Notes: a model not told the origin generated them from the letters alone. 9,715 nt of DNA from Lysobacteraceae bacterium (GCA_028293685.1 JAQGOI010000178.1:1-9715), one strand, 5' to 3'. Counted from the first letter of the stretch, positions 1-7,815 are shown. Numbers and translations: made by a program.

Positions 1-2891
1 TCCGTGAGGCACCCGTGGGGACGGGACAAGTTGGGCCTCCAGCAACGGAAGCCGATGGTCTGGCCGACGCGCTGGCGGGCCCCGTGCCGGCCGGTTCCAA
101 GGTCGTCGTGCGCTGGCGCAACGCCGATACCGGCGATGGCCAGTCGGCTTCCAGCGACGCACCGCCACTGCTCCACGCGCACGCAGCCTGTGGCTTGGAG
201 GGCGCGCTTCCGGCCGCATCGGTCGCCGAGATCGACGCCGCCTGGGATGCCGGCGAAACCCGCATATCGATCGCCGCGAAACTGTCCGAGCCGCTGTCGC
301 CTGCGTCGCGATCGGCCTGGCTGACGCTGGTCCGGCGGACCGTGGCCGCGACGCTGGCATCCGCGCATGCGCATGCGCGGATCGAGTCGCTGCAGAAGGC
401 CCAGCGGCTGCAGCAGGCGTTGTACGAAATCGCCGACCTTGCCGGCTCATCGCTTGAAATGCGCGACATGCTCGGGCGGATCCACAGCGTGGTCGGCGGC
501 CTGATGTATGCGGAAAACTTCTTCATCGTCGTCTATGACGAGATCGGCAAGAGCGTGCGGTTCCTGTATTTCGCCGATGCGGTGGATCCGTTCGTCGCCG
601 AGCCCGATATCCAGATCGGGATGCATGAGTTGCCCAACAGCCTGACCGTCGCACTGTTGCATCACGGCCATCCGCTGATGGGTCCGTCGGAACTGCTGCG
701 TCGCCAGCTGGGCGTCGAGCGCGATCTGCAGCATGGGCCGGACAGTGCCGATTGGCTGGGCGTGCCCATGCGACGCGACGGCCGGGTCAGCGGCGCCATC
801 GTCGTCCAGAGCTACGACCGTCCGGGCATGTATAGCGACGAAGACAGGGCCCTGCTCGAATATGTCGCCCAGCACATCCAGACGGCGCTGGATCGCAAGC
901 ACACGCGCGTCGAACTCGAGCGTCGCGTCGACGAGCGCACGCTGGAACTGCAGCAGGCGAACCTCGTGCTGCAGGCCGAGATCGTCGAGCGCAAGCGCGC
1001 CGAACGCCTGCAGCGCGCGCTGTACAAGATCACCGAGCTGTCGGTCACGACCGGCAGCCTTGAATATTTCTATGCCGACGTGCACAGCCTGGTGGGCGAG
1101 CTGCTGTACGCGCGCAATTTCTACATCGCATTGCTGACGCCCGACGGCGACCAGATCGAGTTTCCGTACTCGGTTGACGAACGGGAAACCATCCGCAATC
1201 GCAAACGTGCCAGCGGGCTGACCGAGTACGTCATCATGCACGGCGAAGCCCTGCTTGCAGGGCGCGCGCGCATCGCCGACCTGGAAGCCGCCGGCGCCGT
1301 GCGCAGCCATGGCGCCCACGCGCATTGCTGGCTTGGCGTACCGCTCGTGCGCGACAGCATGGTCGTGGGTGCGATCGTGGTGCAGAGCTACACGTCGGAT
1401 GTCACCTTCACCCCGCGCGACCAGGAATTGCTCACCTTCGTTGCCCACCACATTGGTGGCGGCCTTGCGCGCAAGCGCACGCAGGAGCATCTGAAGGCGG
1501 CGCATTCGGAGCTGGAATTCAGGGTCGAATCGCGCACCCAGGAACTGGCCGGCGCCAACCGCGAACTGCGCTCGCAGATCGGCGAGCGCATGCGCGCCGA
1601 GCAACGCCTCACGCACCAGGCGCGACATGACGCGCTCACCGGCTTGCCCAATCGCCCGCAACTGCTCGAGCGGCTCGATGTCGCCATCAGCAATGCCCGG
1701 CGGACCGACGGACCGTCGTTCGCGGTCCTGTTCCTCGATCTGGACAGGTTCAAGCTGATCAACGACAGCATCGGCCATGCGGCCGGCGACGAGATGCTGG
1801 TGGAAGTCGGCCGCCGGATATCCGCCGCGCTGGACGGTCGCGGCGTCGTTGCACGCTTTGGCGGTGACGAGTTCGCCATTCTGGTCGATGCATTGGAGAA
1901 CACGCAGGAGACGGAAACCATCGCTTCGCGGATCCTCGAAGCACTGGGCAAACCACTCTGGCTTGGTGGGCGCGAATTGTTTCCGTCGGCCAGCATCGGC
2001 ATCGCCTTGTGGCAGCCACGCTACCGGCTCGGCGAAGAACTGCTGCGCGATGCCGACGCGGCGATGTATCGCGCCAAGGCCGAGGGGCGCGACCGCAGCG
2101 CCGTCTTCGATGAAGCCATGCGCGCCCACGCCATCCGTTTGCTGGACCTTGAGGCGGACCTGCGCCGCGCCATTCTGAGCGATTCGTTCGTCCCGCATTT
2201 CCAGCCGATCGTGCGGCTGACCGACGGCAAGATCATCGGCCACGAGGCGCTGTTGCGCTGGAACCACGACCTGCACGGCGCATTGCCGCCCAGCGAATTC
2301 GTCGGCGTCGGTGAAGACAGCGGTCTCATCGAACAGGTCGACTGGTTGCTGTACGAACGCGTGATGGCCTGGATGGTGCAGTCACACGAAGGTTACGTGT
2401 CGATCAACGTATCGCCCAGGCATTTCCGTTCCGACGATTTCGCCGAGCGCCTGCTGGGCATGGTCGACGCTGCTGGTGCCGATCCACGGCGGCTGCGGAT
2501 CGAGATCACGGAAGTGGCGCTGCTCGACGATGCGCCACGCGCGCTGCGCATGCTCAACGTGTTGCGCAGCCGTGGCGTGCTGGCGTTGCTGGACGATTTC
2601 GGGACAGGCTTCTCGGCGTTGTCCTACCTGCACAGGTTTCCGATCCAGGCATTGAAGATCGATCGAAGCTTCGTCGCCGGCCTGGATGGGGAAACCCGCG
2701 CTGAAAGCCTGGCGCTGGTGCGCGCCATCATCGCCCTGGCCGTCACGCTTGGAATCGACACCATCGGCGAAGGCATCGAAACCGCCGTGCAGCGCGACAC
2801 GCTGATGGAACTGGGCTGCCTGATCGGACAGGGCTACCTTCTCGGCACGCCCGAGCCGGACGCGACATGGGGCAGCGTGGTGCTTCGATAG
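1..2891 (+). CDS. Tandem-GAF GGDEF-EAL cyclic-di-GMP signalling protein (5' end probably cut)
   Basis: Predicted to make and/or degrade cyclic-di-GMP under control of two sensory domains. Residues are counted from the GTG at 15. The frame is open to the left edge, so the start is probably outside the window, but that GTG has GAGG five bases upstream and could be a real start. Order: Ala/Pro-rich N-terminus (1-130) of no recognised fold; GAF 1 (about 140-295); coiled-coil linker; GAF 2 (about 340-490); second linker; GGDEF (about 535-690); EAL (about 710-955). GGDEF has DALTGLPNR from 539 and an intact GGDEF at 616-620, but the upstream inhibitory RxxD site reads DGRG. EAL keeps E744 (EALLRW), N798, E830, D860/D861 (DDFGTGF), K881, E919 and Q939, the set expected of an active phosphodiesterase. 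There is no signal peptide or membrane segment in the visible part, so it is likely cytosolic. Both activities look possible; the net direction cannot be read from sequence. Confidence 0.93.
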   Translation, partial: REAPVGTGQVGPPATEADGLADALAGPVPAGSKVVVRWRNADTGDGQSASSDAPPLLHAHAACGLEGALPAASVAEIDAAWDAGETRISIAAKLSEPLSPASRSAWLTLVRRTVAATLASAHAHARIESLQKAQRLQQALYEIADLAGSSLEMRDMLGRIHSVVGGLMYAENFFIVVYDEIGKSVRFLYFADAVDPFVAEPDIQIGMHELPNSLTVALLHHGHPLMGPSELLRRQLGVERDLQHGPDSADWLGVPMRRDGRVSGAIVVQSYDRPGMYSDEDRALLEYVAQHIQTALDRKHTRVELERRVDERTLELQQANLVLQAEIVERKRAERLQRALYKITELSVTTGSLEYFYADVHSLVGELLYARNFYIALLTPDGDQIEFPYSVDERETIRNRKRASGLTEYVIMHGEALLAGRARIADLEAAGAVRSHGAHAHCWLGVPLVRDSMVVGAIVVQSYTSDVTFTPRDQELLTFVAHHIGGGLARKRTQEHLKAAHSELEFRVESRTQELAGANRELRSQIGERMRAEQRLTHQARHDALTGLPNRPQLLERLDVAISNARRTDGPSFAVLFLDLDRFKLINDSIGHAAGDEMLVEVGRRISAALDGRGVVARFGGDEFAILVDALENTQETETIASRILEALGKPLWLGGRELFPSASIGIALWQPRYRLGEELLRDADAAMYRAKAEGRDRSAVFDEAMRAHAIRLLDLEADLRRAILSDSFVPHFQPIVRLTDGKIIGHEALLRWNHDLHGALPPSEFVGVGEDSGLIEQVDWLLYERVMAWMVQSHEGYVSINVSPRHFRSDDFAERLLGMVDAAGADPRRLRIEITEVALLDDAPRALRMLNVLRSRGVLALLDDFGTGFSALSYLHRFPIQALKIDRSFVAGLDGETRAESLALVRAIIALAVTLGIDTIGEGIETAVQRDTLMELGCLIGQGYLLGTPEPDATWGSVVLR
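359..382. repeat. Perfect 24-base palindrome inside the cyclic-di-GMP gene
   Basis: All 12 base pairs of this self-complementary sequence match; the next bases out (358 and 383) do not. The core is a run of alternating purine and pyrimidine, GCGCATGCGCATGCGC, encoding Ala-His-Ala-His-Ala just before GAF copy 1. It has no unpaired spacer, so it would form a cruciform or a Z-DNA-prone tract and not a normal loop hairpin. It may simply reflect a His-Ala repeat with GC-rich codons. Confidence 0.8.
405..1004 (+). repeat. Internal duplication, copy 1: GAF plus coiled-coil linker
   Basis: Residues 131-330 of the GGDEF-EAL protein form the first of two head-to-tail units. The unit opens with RLQQALYEI, contains DWLGVP (W247) and GAIVVQSY, and closes with an Arg/Glu-rich helix ending VERKRAE. 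The second unit starts exactly 600 bases later. By eye, the opening 46 residues share about 18 identities with copy 2, and the 52-residue WLGVP block shares about 27. The linker helix is part of the duplicated unit, not only the GAF fold. Confidence 0.85.
1005..1601 (+). repeat. Internal duplication, copy 2: GAF plus coiled-coil linker
   Basis: Residues 331-529 repeat copy 1: RLQRALYKI at the start, CWLGVP (W439), an identical GAIVVQSY, and a helix ending GERMRAE. Total length differs from copy 1 by one residue, although the tryptophan spacing shows an internal loss of about eight residues, made up in the longer second linker. Copy 2 joins directly to the GGDEF domain, so its helix probably transmits the signal to the cyclase. 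Confidence 0.85.
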
Positions 2892-2907
2892 GTTGTTTCG
2901 CCGAGGC

Positions 2908-4344
2908 TCAGGCCGGCGGATCGCGTACTACGAGCAGACGCTGCTCGGTCATGTCGGCGATTGCATAGGCCACGCCTTCGCGACCCGCTCCCGAGCCCTT
3001 GACGCCGCCATAGGGCATGTTGTCCACCCTGAAGCTCGGTACGTCGCCAACGATCACGCCGCCGACGTCCAGTCGATCCCACGCGCGCATCGCGTGCGCA
3101 AGGCTGCCGGTGAAGACGCCGGCCTGCAGGCCGAAGTCGCTGTCGTTGACGCGATCCAGTGCATCGTCGAAGTCGTCGAACGACTCGATGCACGCCACGG
3201 GCCCGAAGGCTTCCCTGCGGTACAGATCGCAGTCGTGCGGAACGTTTTCCAGCAGCGTTGCCGGCACGAAGGCGCCGTCGCGTCGACCACCGGCCCGTTG
3301 TGTTGCGCCTGCGGCGATGGCTCCCGCAATCCAGGCTTTGACGCGCGTTGCCGCATCGACGTCGATCATCGGGCCTATGAACACGTTTTCATCGCGTGGA
3401 TCGCCCATGCGCAGGGCCTCGACCGCCGTTTGCAGTTTGTCGAGCAGCGCCGCGTGGACATCGGTATGCGCGAAGATGCGCTGCACGCTGATGCAGCTTT
3501 GCCCGGACTGGTAATACGCACCGGATACAAGACGCTCGACGACGACATCAAGCGGCAATCCGGGATCGGCATCGACGATGCAGGCGGCGTTGCCGCCCAG
3601 CTCCAGCGTGACCTTCTTGCGTCCGGCACGGGCCTTGAGGTCCCAGCCGACCATGCCGCCGGTGAAACTCAGCAATGCGATGCGCGTATCTTCGACCAGC
3701 AGGCCGGCGTCGTCGTTGGAGCATGGCAGGATCGAGAAGGCGCCCGCCGGGAGCGCCGTCTCCGCAAGGACCTGGCCGATAATCAGCGCGCCGATTGGGG
3801 TCTTGGCGGCTGGTTTCAGCACGAACGGGCAACCGGCCGCGATGGCGGGTGCGACTTTGTGCGCGACGAGGTTCAACGGAAAATTGAACGGCGTAATGAA
3901 CGCGCAGACCCCGACCGGGACACGCTTGACCATGCCGCGATAGCCGCGGGTGCGCGGGGAGATCTGCAACTCGAGCAACTGACCTTCGATGCGCGTCGAT
4001 TCTCCGGCCGCGATGCGAAACGTATCGATCAGTCGCGTGACTTCTCCGCGCGCATCCTTGATCGGTTTGCCGGCTTCGATGCACAAGGCGAGTGCCAGTT
4101 CATCCTTCCGATCCGTGAAGCGCTGCACGCAATGTTCGAGCACATCGCGGCGTGCGTCGGGCGGGAATGCCGCCATTGCGGCATGGGCGTCATGCGCGCG
4201 GCTGATGGCCTCCTCGAGGGTCTTGGCATCTGCAAAAGCGACGCGGGTCGCGATTTCCCCCGAATACTTGTCCAGCACAGCGAGATCGGTATTCGCTGCG
4301 ACTGGCTTGTTGGCGAGAAAGTACGGATAGCTGCTGTCGAGCAT
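2908..4344 (-). CDS. NAD(P)-dependent aldehyde dehydrogenase
   Basis: Oxidises an aldehyde to the carboxylate with NAD(P)+ in the cytosol; the substrate is unknown. The 478-residue length is normal for the ALDH superfamily. Landmarks: the oxyanion-hole Asn154 in TPFNFP, the cofactor-binding Lys177 in LKPA, the SFTGGMVG loop (226-233), the general base Glu248 in LELGG, the catalytic Cys284 in GQSCIS, and the cofactor-ribose motif EAFGPV from Glu378. All key residues are present. The overall look is closest to lactaldehyde/family-21-like dehydrogenases rather than betaine- or succinate-semialdehyde types, but this is a weak impression. The ATG at 4344 is supported by AAGGAG six bases upstream. 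The gene lies 69 bases downstream of xseA on the same strand, so it may be read through from it, yet the gap also holds its own possible control sequence. Its 3' end faces the cyclic-di-GMP gene across 16 bases. No neighbour suggests a pathway. Confidence 0.92.
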   Translation of the reverse strand: MLDSSYPYFLANKPVAANTDLAVLDKYSGEIATRVAFADAKTLEEAISRAHDAHAAMAAFPPDARRDVLEHCVQRFTDRKDELALALCIEAGKPIKDARGEVTRLIDTFRIAAGESTRIEGQLLELQISPRTRGYRGMVKRVPVGVCAFITPFNFPLNLVAHKVAPAIAAGCPFVLKPAAKTPIGALIIGQVLAETALPAGAFSILPCSNDDAGLLVEDTRIALLSFTGGMVGWDLKARAGRKKVTLELGGNAACIVDADPGLPLDVVVERLVSGAYYQSGQSCISVQRIFAHTDVHAALLDKLQTAVEALRMGDPRDENVFIGPMIDVDAATRVKAWIAGAIAAGATQRAGGRRDGAFVPATLLENVPHDCDLYRREAFGPVACIESFDDFDDALDRVNDSDFGLQAGVFTGSLAHAMRAWDRLDVGGVIVGDVPSFRVDNMPYGGVKGSGAGREGVAYAIADMTEQRLLVVRDPPA

Positions 4345-4350
4345 GCTGGT

Positions 4351-4356
4351 CTCCTT
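4351..4356 (-). promoter_or_regulatory. Strong ribosome-binding site of the aldehyde dehydrogenase
   Basis: On the minus strand AAGGAG lies six bases before the ATG at 4344. It is the best Shine-Dalgarno match in the window and fixes the start. The other starts in the window have weak or badly spaced sites. Confidence 0.8.
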
Positions 4357-4389
4357 GGCGCAAAGCTTGCGACAGGCGCGGTTACGCCA
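4356..4389 (-). promoter_or_regulatory. Inverted repeats in the leader of the aldehyde dehydrogenase gene
   Basis: A five-base inverted repeat with a three-base centre (CGCAA-AGC-TTGCG on the plus strand, 4359-4371) lies just upstream of the ribosome-binding site. A second, outer pair, TGGCG at 4356-4360 and CGCCA at 4385-4389, encloses it and touches the edge of the AAGGAG site. The two pairings share bases 4359-4360, so they would compete. This could be an operator, an RNA hairpin affecting translation, or chance. No T-run follows, so it is not a standard terminator for xseA. Confidence 0.35.
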
Positions 4390-4413
4390 GGGTCGCGGAT
4401 GCGATGTGAGGCT

Positions 4414-5763
4414 TCAACCGCTCGATCCTTCGACACGAACGCGAAGGTGCCCATCACTCAACCGCGCGTCGAGCGGGTCGCCCGGCGCGGCGTCGAGGAC
4501 GCTGCGCACGATGCGGCCATCGTCGTGCTGCAGGATGGCGTAGCCGCGTGCCACCGTCGCCAGCGGACTGACCGTATGCAACGAGCGTGCGAGTGCGCGC
4601 AGGCGCAAGGCTTCTGCGGCCAGGCGGCGCGTGATTCCAGCCTGCGTGCGCGGACCGAGACCATCGATGCGCTCGCGCAGGCGTTCGAGCCGCCGCTGCG
4701 GATGGGCTGAACGCAGCACGGCGTCGGCGTGTCGCAGGCGTGCGTGTTCATGGTCCAGTCGGCGTCGCCACGCGGCGGCCAGACGGCGCAGGCCTTCCGC
4801 CTGGCGTTGGCACAGCAGCGCCAGGCGTGCCTGTGGACGCAAGCCGTGCAACCGGATCGAAGCGCGATCGGCACGCTGGATCGCACTACGCAGGCGTTGC
4901 CGCTGCAGGTTGGCCAGTCGTGCGAACAGGCTGCCCAGGTGGCGACTGATGTCCTCCTGGCTTGGCACCAGCAGTTCCGCTGCGGCCGACGGCGTCGGCG
5001 CGCGCAGGTCGGCGACGAAATCGACGAGGCTGAAGTCGGTTTCGTGTCCGATGGCGGCCACCACGGGAATGGTCGCCGCGGCAATCGCGCGCACCAGTTG
5101 CTCGTCATTGAACGCCCACAGATCCTCGAGCGAGCCACCGCCGCGGGTCAGCAGCAGCACGTCGTAGCGGCCACTGGCGACGGCGCGTCGCAACATCGAG
5201 ATGATCTGCGCGGGCGCGCCCACGCCCTGAACCAGCACCGGCAGGATGTCGACTTCGATCAGCGGATAGCGGCGCGCGAGCACGCTCAGGACGTCGCGCA
5301 CGGCAGCACCGCTCGGCGAAGTCAGCACACCAATCCGGCGCGGGTGCGCGGGCAGAGGCCGCTTGCGGTCGGTCGCGAACAGTCCCTCGGCCGCGAGCTT
5401 GTTGCGCAACTCGTCGAAGGCCCGCCGCAATGCGCCTTCCCCGGCCTCTTCCATGTGGTCCAGCACCAGCTGGTACTCGCCGCGCGCCTCGTAGACGGTC
5501 AGGCGGCCGCGGGCCAGCACGCGCAGGCCGTCGCGTGGAACGAACTTCAACCACGTGCTCTTGGGCTTGAACAGCGCGCATTTCACCTGGGCGCGCGCGT
5601 CCTTGAGGTTGAAATACAGATGGCCGGAGCCCGGCCGCGAGACGCCACTGAGTTCGCCCTCGACCCAGATCAGCGGGAAAGTGTCCTCCAGCAGGTCGCG
5701 GGCAAGGGTGTTGAGCTGGCTGGGCGTCAGTACTTCGCGATCGCGGGCGGGGTTCGTATTCAC
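4414..5763 (-). CDS. xseA: Exodeoxyribonuclease VII large subunit
   Basis: Catalytic subunit of exonuclease VII, which with several copies of XseB degrades single-stranded DNA from both ends to oligonucleotides and acts in repair. The 449 residues match the family (about 450). The N-terminal OB fold (about 10-105) includes [17 protein letters not shown], followed by the nuclease domain with [33 protein letters not shown] and [11 protein letters not shown]. Residues D157, R207, H240 and D243 sit two positions after the E. coli residues shown to be essential (D155, R205, H238, D241), so the active site looks intact. Residues 270-390 are Arg/Leu-rich helix, the coiled-coil region that binds XseB, and a short C-terminal strand segment contains GYAILQ. 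The start is GTG; an in-frame stop at 5773-5775 rules out a longer form, and no good ribosome-binding site is seen. xseB is not in the window. The gene is divergent from ispG. Confidence 0.96.
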   Translation of the reverse strand: MNTNPARDREVLTPSQLNTLARDLLEDTFPLIWVEGELSGVSRPGSGHLYFNLKDARAQVKCALFKPKSTWLKFVPRDGLRVLARGRLTVYEARGEYQLVLDHMEEAGEGALRRAFDELRNKLAAEGLFATDRKRPLPAHPRRIGVLTSPSGAAVRDVLSVLARRYPLIEVDILPVLVQGVGAPAQIISMLRRAVASGRYDVLLLTRGGGSLEDLWAFNDEQLVRAIAAATIPVVAAIGHETDFSLVDFVADLRAPTPSAAAELLVPSQEDISRHLGSLFARLANLQRQRLRSAIQRADRASIRLHGLRPQARLALLCQRQAEGLRRLAAAWRRRLDHEHARLRHADAVLRSAHPQRRLERLRERIDGLGPRTQAGITRRLAAEALRLRALARSLHTVSPLATVARGYAILQHDDGRIVRSVLDAAPGDPLDARLSDGHLRVRVEGSSG

Positions 5764-5779
5764 CGCGCCAGACTAAACT
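5764..5779. promoter_or_regulatory. Divergent xseA/ispG start region
   Basis: Only 16 bases separate the two start codons, so promoters for both genes must overlap the other gene's coding sequence. On the plus strand TAAACT (5774-5779) is a four-of-six match to a -10 box, with a poor -35 candidate TTCGTA 15 bases upstream. On the minus strand TTGTCT, inside ispG, is a possible -35 for xseA with no convincing -10. No Shine-Dalgarno site is seen in either direction. The exact elements are uncertain. Confidence 0.3.
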
Positions 5780-7054
5780 ATGGGCATGAGCATCGAGACA
5801 ATTGCCGCGCCCATGGCGCCTTGCGCCGGCCAGTTTGGACCAGCCCCCAGGCGCGCCACGCGCCAGGTGCGCATCGGCAATGTCCTGGTGGGCGGCGATG
5901 CTCCGGTCGCGGTCCAGTCGATGACCAACACCGACACCGCCGACGTGCCCGGCACTACGCGGCAGGTCGCCGAGTTGTGGCGCGCCGGGTCCGAAATGGT
6001 GCGCATCACCGTCAATACGCCGGAAGCCGCGGCAGCGGTTCCGCGCATCGTCGAGCGCCTGCAGATGATGGGCATCGAGGTGCCGGTCATCGGCGACTTC
6101 CATTACAACGGACACCAACTGCTGGCCAACGAGCCGGCGTGCGCACAGGCGCTGGCGAAGTACAGGATCAATCCCGGCAACGTCGGCTTCGGCAGGAAGC
6201 GCGATACGCAGTTCGCGCAGCTGATCGAGCTGGCCATCCGCCACGGCAAGCCGGTGCGCATCGGCGCCAACTGGGGCTCGCTGGACCAGGCGCTGGCGAC
6301 GCGGATGATGGATGAGAATGCGTTGCGCCCACATCCGTGGGACGCGTCGCGCGTATTGCGCGAAGCGCTGATCCGCTCGGCGCTGGAGTCGGCCGCGCGT
6401 GCGGTCGAGATTGGTCTGCCGGCCGACCGCATCGTGCTGTCGTGCAAGGTCAGCGGCGTGCAGGAACTGATCGCCGTGTATCGCGACCTGGCTGCGCGTT
6501 CGGATTTCGCACTGCATCTCGGGCTGACCGAAGCAGGCATCGGCAGCAAGGGCATCGTGGCATCGTCGGCGGCGCTCGCGGTGCTGTTGCAGGAAGGCAT
6601 CGGCGACACGATCCGCATCTCGTTGACGCCGGAGCCCGGCGGCTTGCGTACGCAGGAGGTCGTGGTTGCGCAGGAGCTGCTGCAGACCATGGGGCTGCGC
6701 GCGTTTACACCAATGGTGACGGCGTGCCCGGGATGCGGACGCACGACGTCGGAATTCTTCCAGGAACTGGCGCAGACCGTGCAGGAGCATGTGCGCGCGA
6801 AAATGCCCGAATGGAAAATCACGCATCCCGGTGCCGAGCACCTGACGCTGGCGGTGATGGGTTGCGTGGTCAACGGGCCTGGCGAGTCGCGTCACGCCAA
6901 TATCGGCATTTCGTTGCCGGGCACCGGCGAAGCGCCGGCCGCGCCGGTGTTCGTGGATGGTGAAAAGTCCGTCACCCTGCGCGGCGATACCATCGCCGCC
7001 GACTTTGTCGGAATCATCGATGCCTATGTCCAGCGCCGATACGGGCCCGCCTGA
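5780..7054 (+). CDS. ispG: 4-hydroxy-3-methylbut-2-enyl diphosphate synthase
   Basis: Converts 2-C-methyl-D-erythritol 2,4-cyclodiphosphate to HMBPP, the next-to-last step of the MEP (non-mevalonate) isoprenoid pathway, using a [4Fe-4S] cluster and a flavodoxin or ferredoxin donor in the cytosol. Recognisable stretches include [48 protein letters not shown] and [10 protein letters not shown]. The cluster ligands are C316 and C319 (ACPGCGRT), C362 and E369 ([10 protein letters not shown]), all present. At 424 residues it is longer than the 372-residue E. coli enzyme, with extra N-terminal and internal residues; this long form is common in proteobacteria. The start is ambiguous: ATG at 5780 or 5786, neither with a clear ribosome-binding site. 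The first 20 or so residues are not conserved. The downstream PAP2 gene starts inside this gene's 3' end. Confidence 0.97.
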   Translation: MGMSIETIAAPMAPCAGQFGPAPRRATRQVRIGNVLVGGDAPVAVQSMTNTDTADVPGTTRQVAELWRAGSEMVRITVNTPEAAAAVPRIVERLQMMGIEVPVIGDFHYNGHQLLANEPACAQALAKYRINPGNVGFGRKRDTQFAQLIELAIRHGKPVRIGANWGSLDQALATRMMDENALRPHPWDASRVLREALIRSALESAARAVEIGLPADRIVLSCKVSGVQELIAVYRDLAARSDFALHLGLTEAGIGSKGIVASSAALAVLLQEGIGDTIRISLTPEPGGLRTQEVVVAQELLQTMGLRAFTPMVTACPGCGRTTSEFFQELAQTVQEHVRAKMPEWKITHPGAEHLTLAVMGCVVNGPGESRHANIGISLPGTGEAPAAPVFVDGEKSVTLRGDTIAADFVGIIDAYVQRRYGPA

Positions 7055-7814
7055 CGGTCAAGCCGCGGCACCGCTACCTGCAACGCCAGGCGAGGCCGCG
7101 CATGTCGTCAAGCAGGAAGGCCGTCTCGGCGCGGCATTCCTCCGGGTGCATGGCTGGCGACTGCTGCTGGTATTCGTTGGCCTGCTGCTCCCGCTTTGGG
7201 GATTCGGTGCGATGGCGGACGCCTTGCACGACGGCGAAGTCTTCGTCTTCGATGTGCCGATCCTTGAAGCCATTCACTCGATGGCATCGCCACAGCTCGA
7301 TAGTGCCTTCATCGTGATGTCGGCGCTGGGCTATGGCTGGGGTGTCGTCCCGCTGGATGTGTTGCTGGTGCTCGGCCTTGTCCTGCGCCGCCGCATGCGC
7401 GAGGGCATCTTTGCTGCGACATCCATCGTCGGGTCGCTACTGCTCAATGTCGCGGCCAAGCATTCTTTCGAGCGGATCAGGCCCGGATTGTGGAAATCGG
7501 TATCGCCTGCGGAGACGACCTACAGTTTTCCCAGCGGCCACGCGATGGGTTCCATGACCTTGGCCATGGTCGTTGTCCTGTTGTGCTGGAGCGTGCGCAC
7601 GCGGGGCGGATGGAGCTGGCGCTGGCCAGTCTCGATACTGGCCGCCGTGTTCGTATTGCTGGTCGGACTGTCACGCATCTATCTGGGCGTGCACTTTCCG
7701 TCGGACATCCTCGCCGGGTGGACCGCTGCATGCGCGTGGGTGGTCGGCGTGTACGGGCTGGTGTTTTACGGCACGCTGAAGCCGTGGCAGGTCGCGGACA
7801 AACACGCCGCCTGA
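7020..7814 (+). CDS. PAP2-family membrane phosphatase
   Basis: Integral membrane lipid phosphatase of the type 2 phosphatidic acid phosphatase family. All three signature motifs are intact: KHSFERIRP (K147 to P155, the KxxxxxxRP pattern), PSGH (171-174), and [12 protein letters not shown] (S218, R219, H225, D229). About six membrane helices are visible near 46-64, 96-122, 129-146, 175-192, 203-218 and 230-252, after a Pro/Ala-rich N-terminus. I chose ATG 7020, preceded by CGGAA at six bases; ATG 7026 is also possible. A start at 6957 would add residues that only mirror ispG in another frame. The gene overlaps ispG by 35 bases, suggesting translational coupling. Members act on undecaprenyl pyrophosphate, phosphatidylglycerol phosphate, phosphatidic acid or lipid A. 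Sitting behind an isoprenoid gene makes undecaprenyl pyrophosphate recycling an attractive guess, but the sequence does not prove the substrate. Protein length from 7020 is 264 residues. Confidence 0.9.
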   Translation: MPMSSADTGPPDGQAAAPLPATPGEAAHVVKQEGRLGAAFLRVHGWRLLLVFVGLLLPLWGFGAMADALHDGEVFVFDVPILEAIHSMASPQLDSAFIVMSALGYGWGVVPLDVLLVLGLVLRRRMREGIFAATSIVGSLLLNVAAKHSFERIRPGLWKSVSPAETTYSFPSGHAMGSMTLAMVVVLLCWSVRTRGGWSWRWPVSILAAVFVLLVGLSRIYLGVHFPSDILAGWTAACAWVVGVYGLVFYGTLKPWQVADKHAA

Positions 7815-7815
7815 G

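Noticed and set aside
447..2276. Long minus-strand open frame (609 codons) antisense to the GGDEF-EAL gene
   Set aside because: High-GC coding sequence often leaves the opposite strand open. The translation has no domain resemblance and the plus strand encodes clear domains throughout.
2899..2918. Possible terminator between the two convergent genes (CGCCG...CGGCG)
   Set aside because: Only a five-base stem with a ten-base loop, no T-run on either side, and it overlaps the aldehyde dehydrogenase coding end.
2893..4710. 605-codon plus-strand open frame opposite the aldehyde dehydrogenase and the end of xseA
   Set aside because: It spans two well-supported minus-strand genes and the gap between them. 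Its protein is rich in Arg, Ala, Asp and His without any recognisable motif.
4729..6315. Plus-strand open frame of 528 codons crossing from xseA into ispG
   Set aside because: It is antisense to xseA and then out of frame with ispG, and shows no domain signal.
5105..6895. Minus-strand open frame of 596 codons antisense to ispG and out of frame in xseA
   Set aside because: Shadow of two conserved genes, with low-complexity Arg/Ala-rich translation.
6957..7019. Longer PAP2 start at 6957
   Set aside because: It would lie wholly inside ispG and add Pro/Ser-rich residues unlike the family. ATG 7020 has a better-spaced upstream GGAA.
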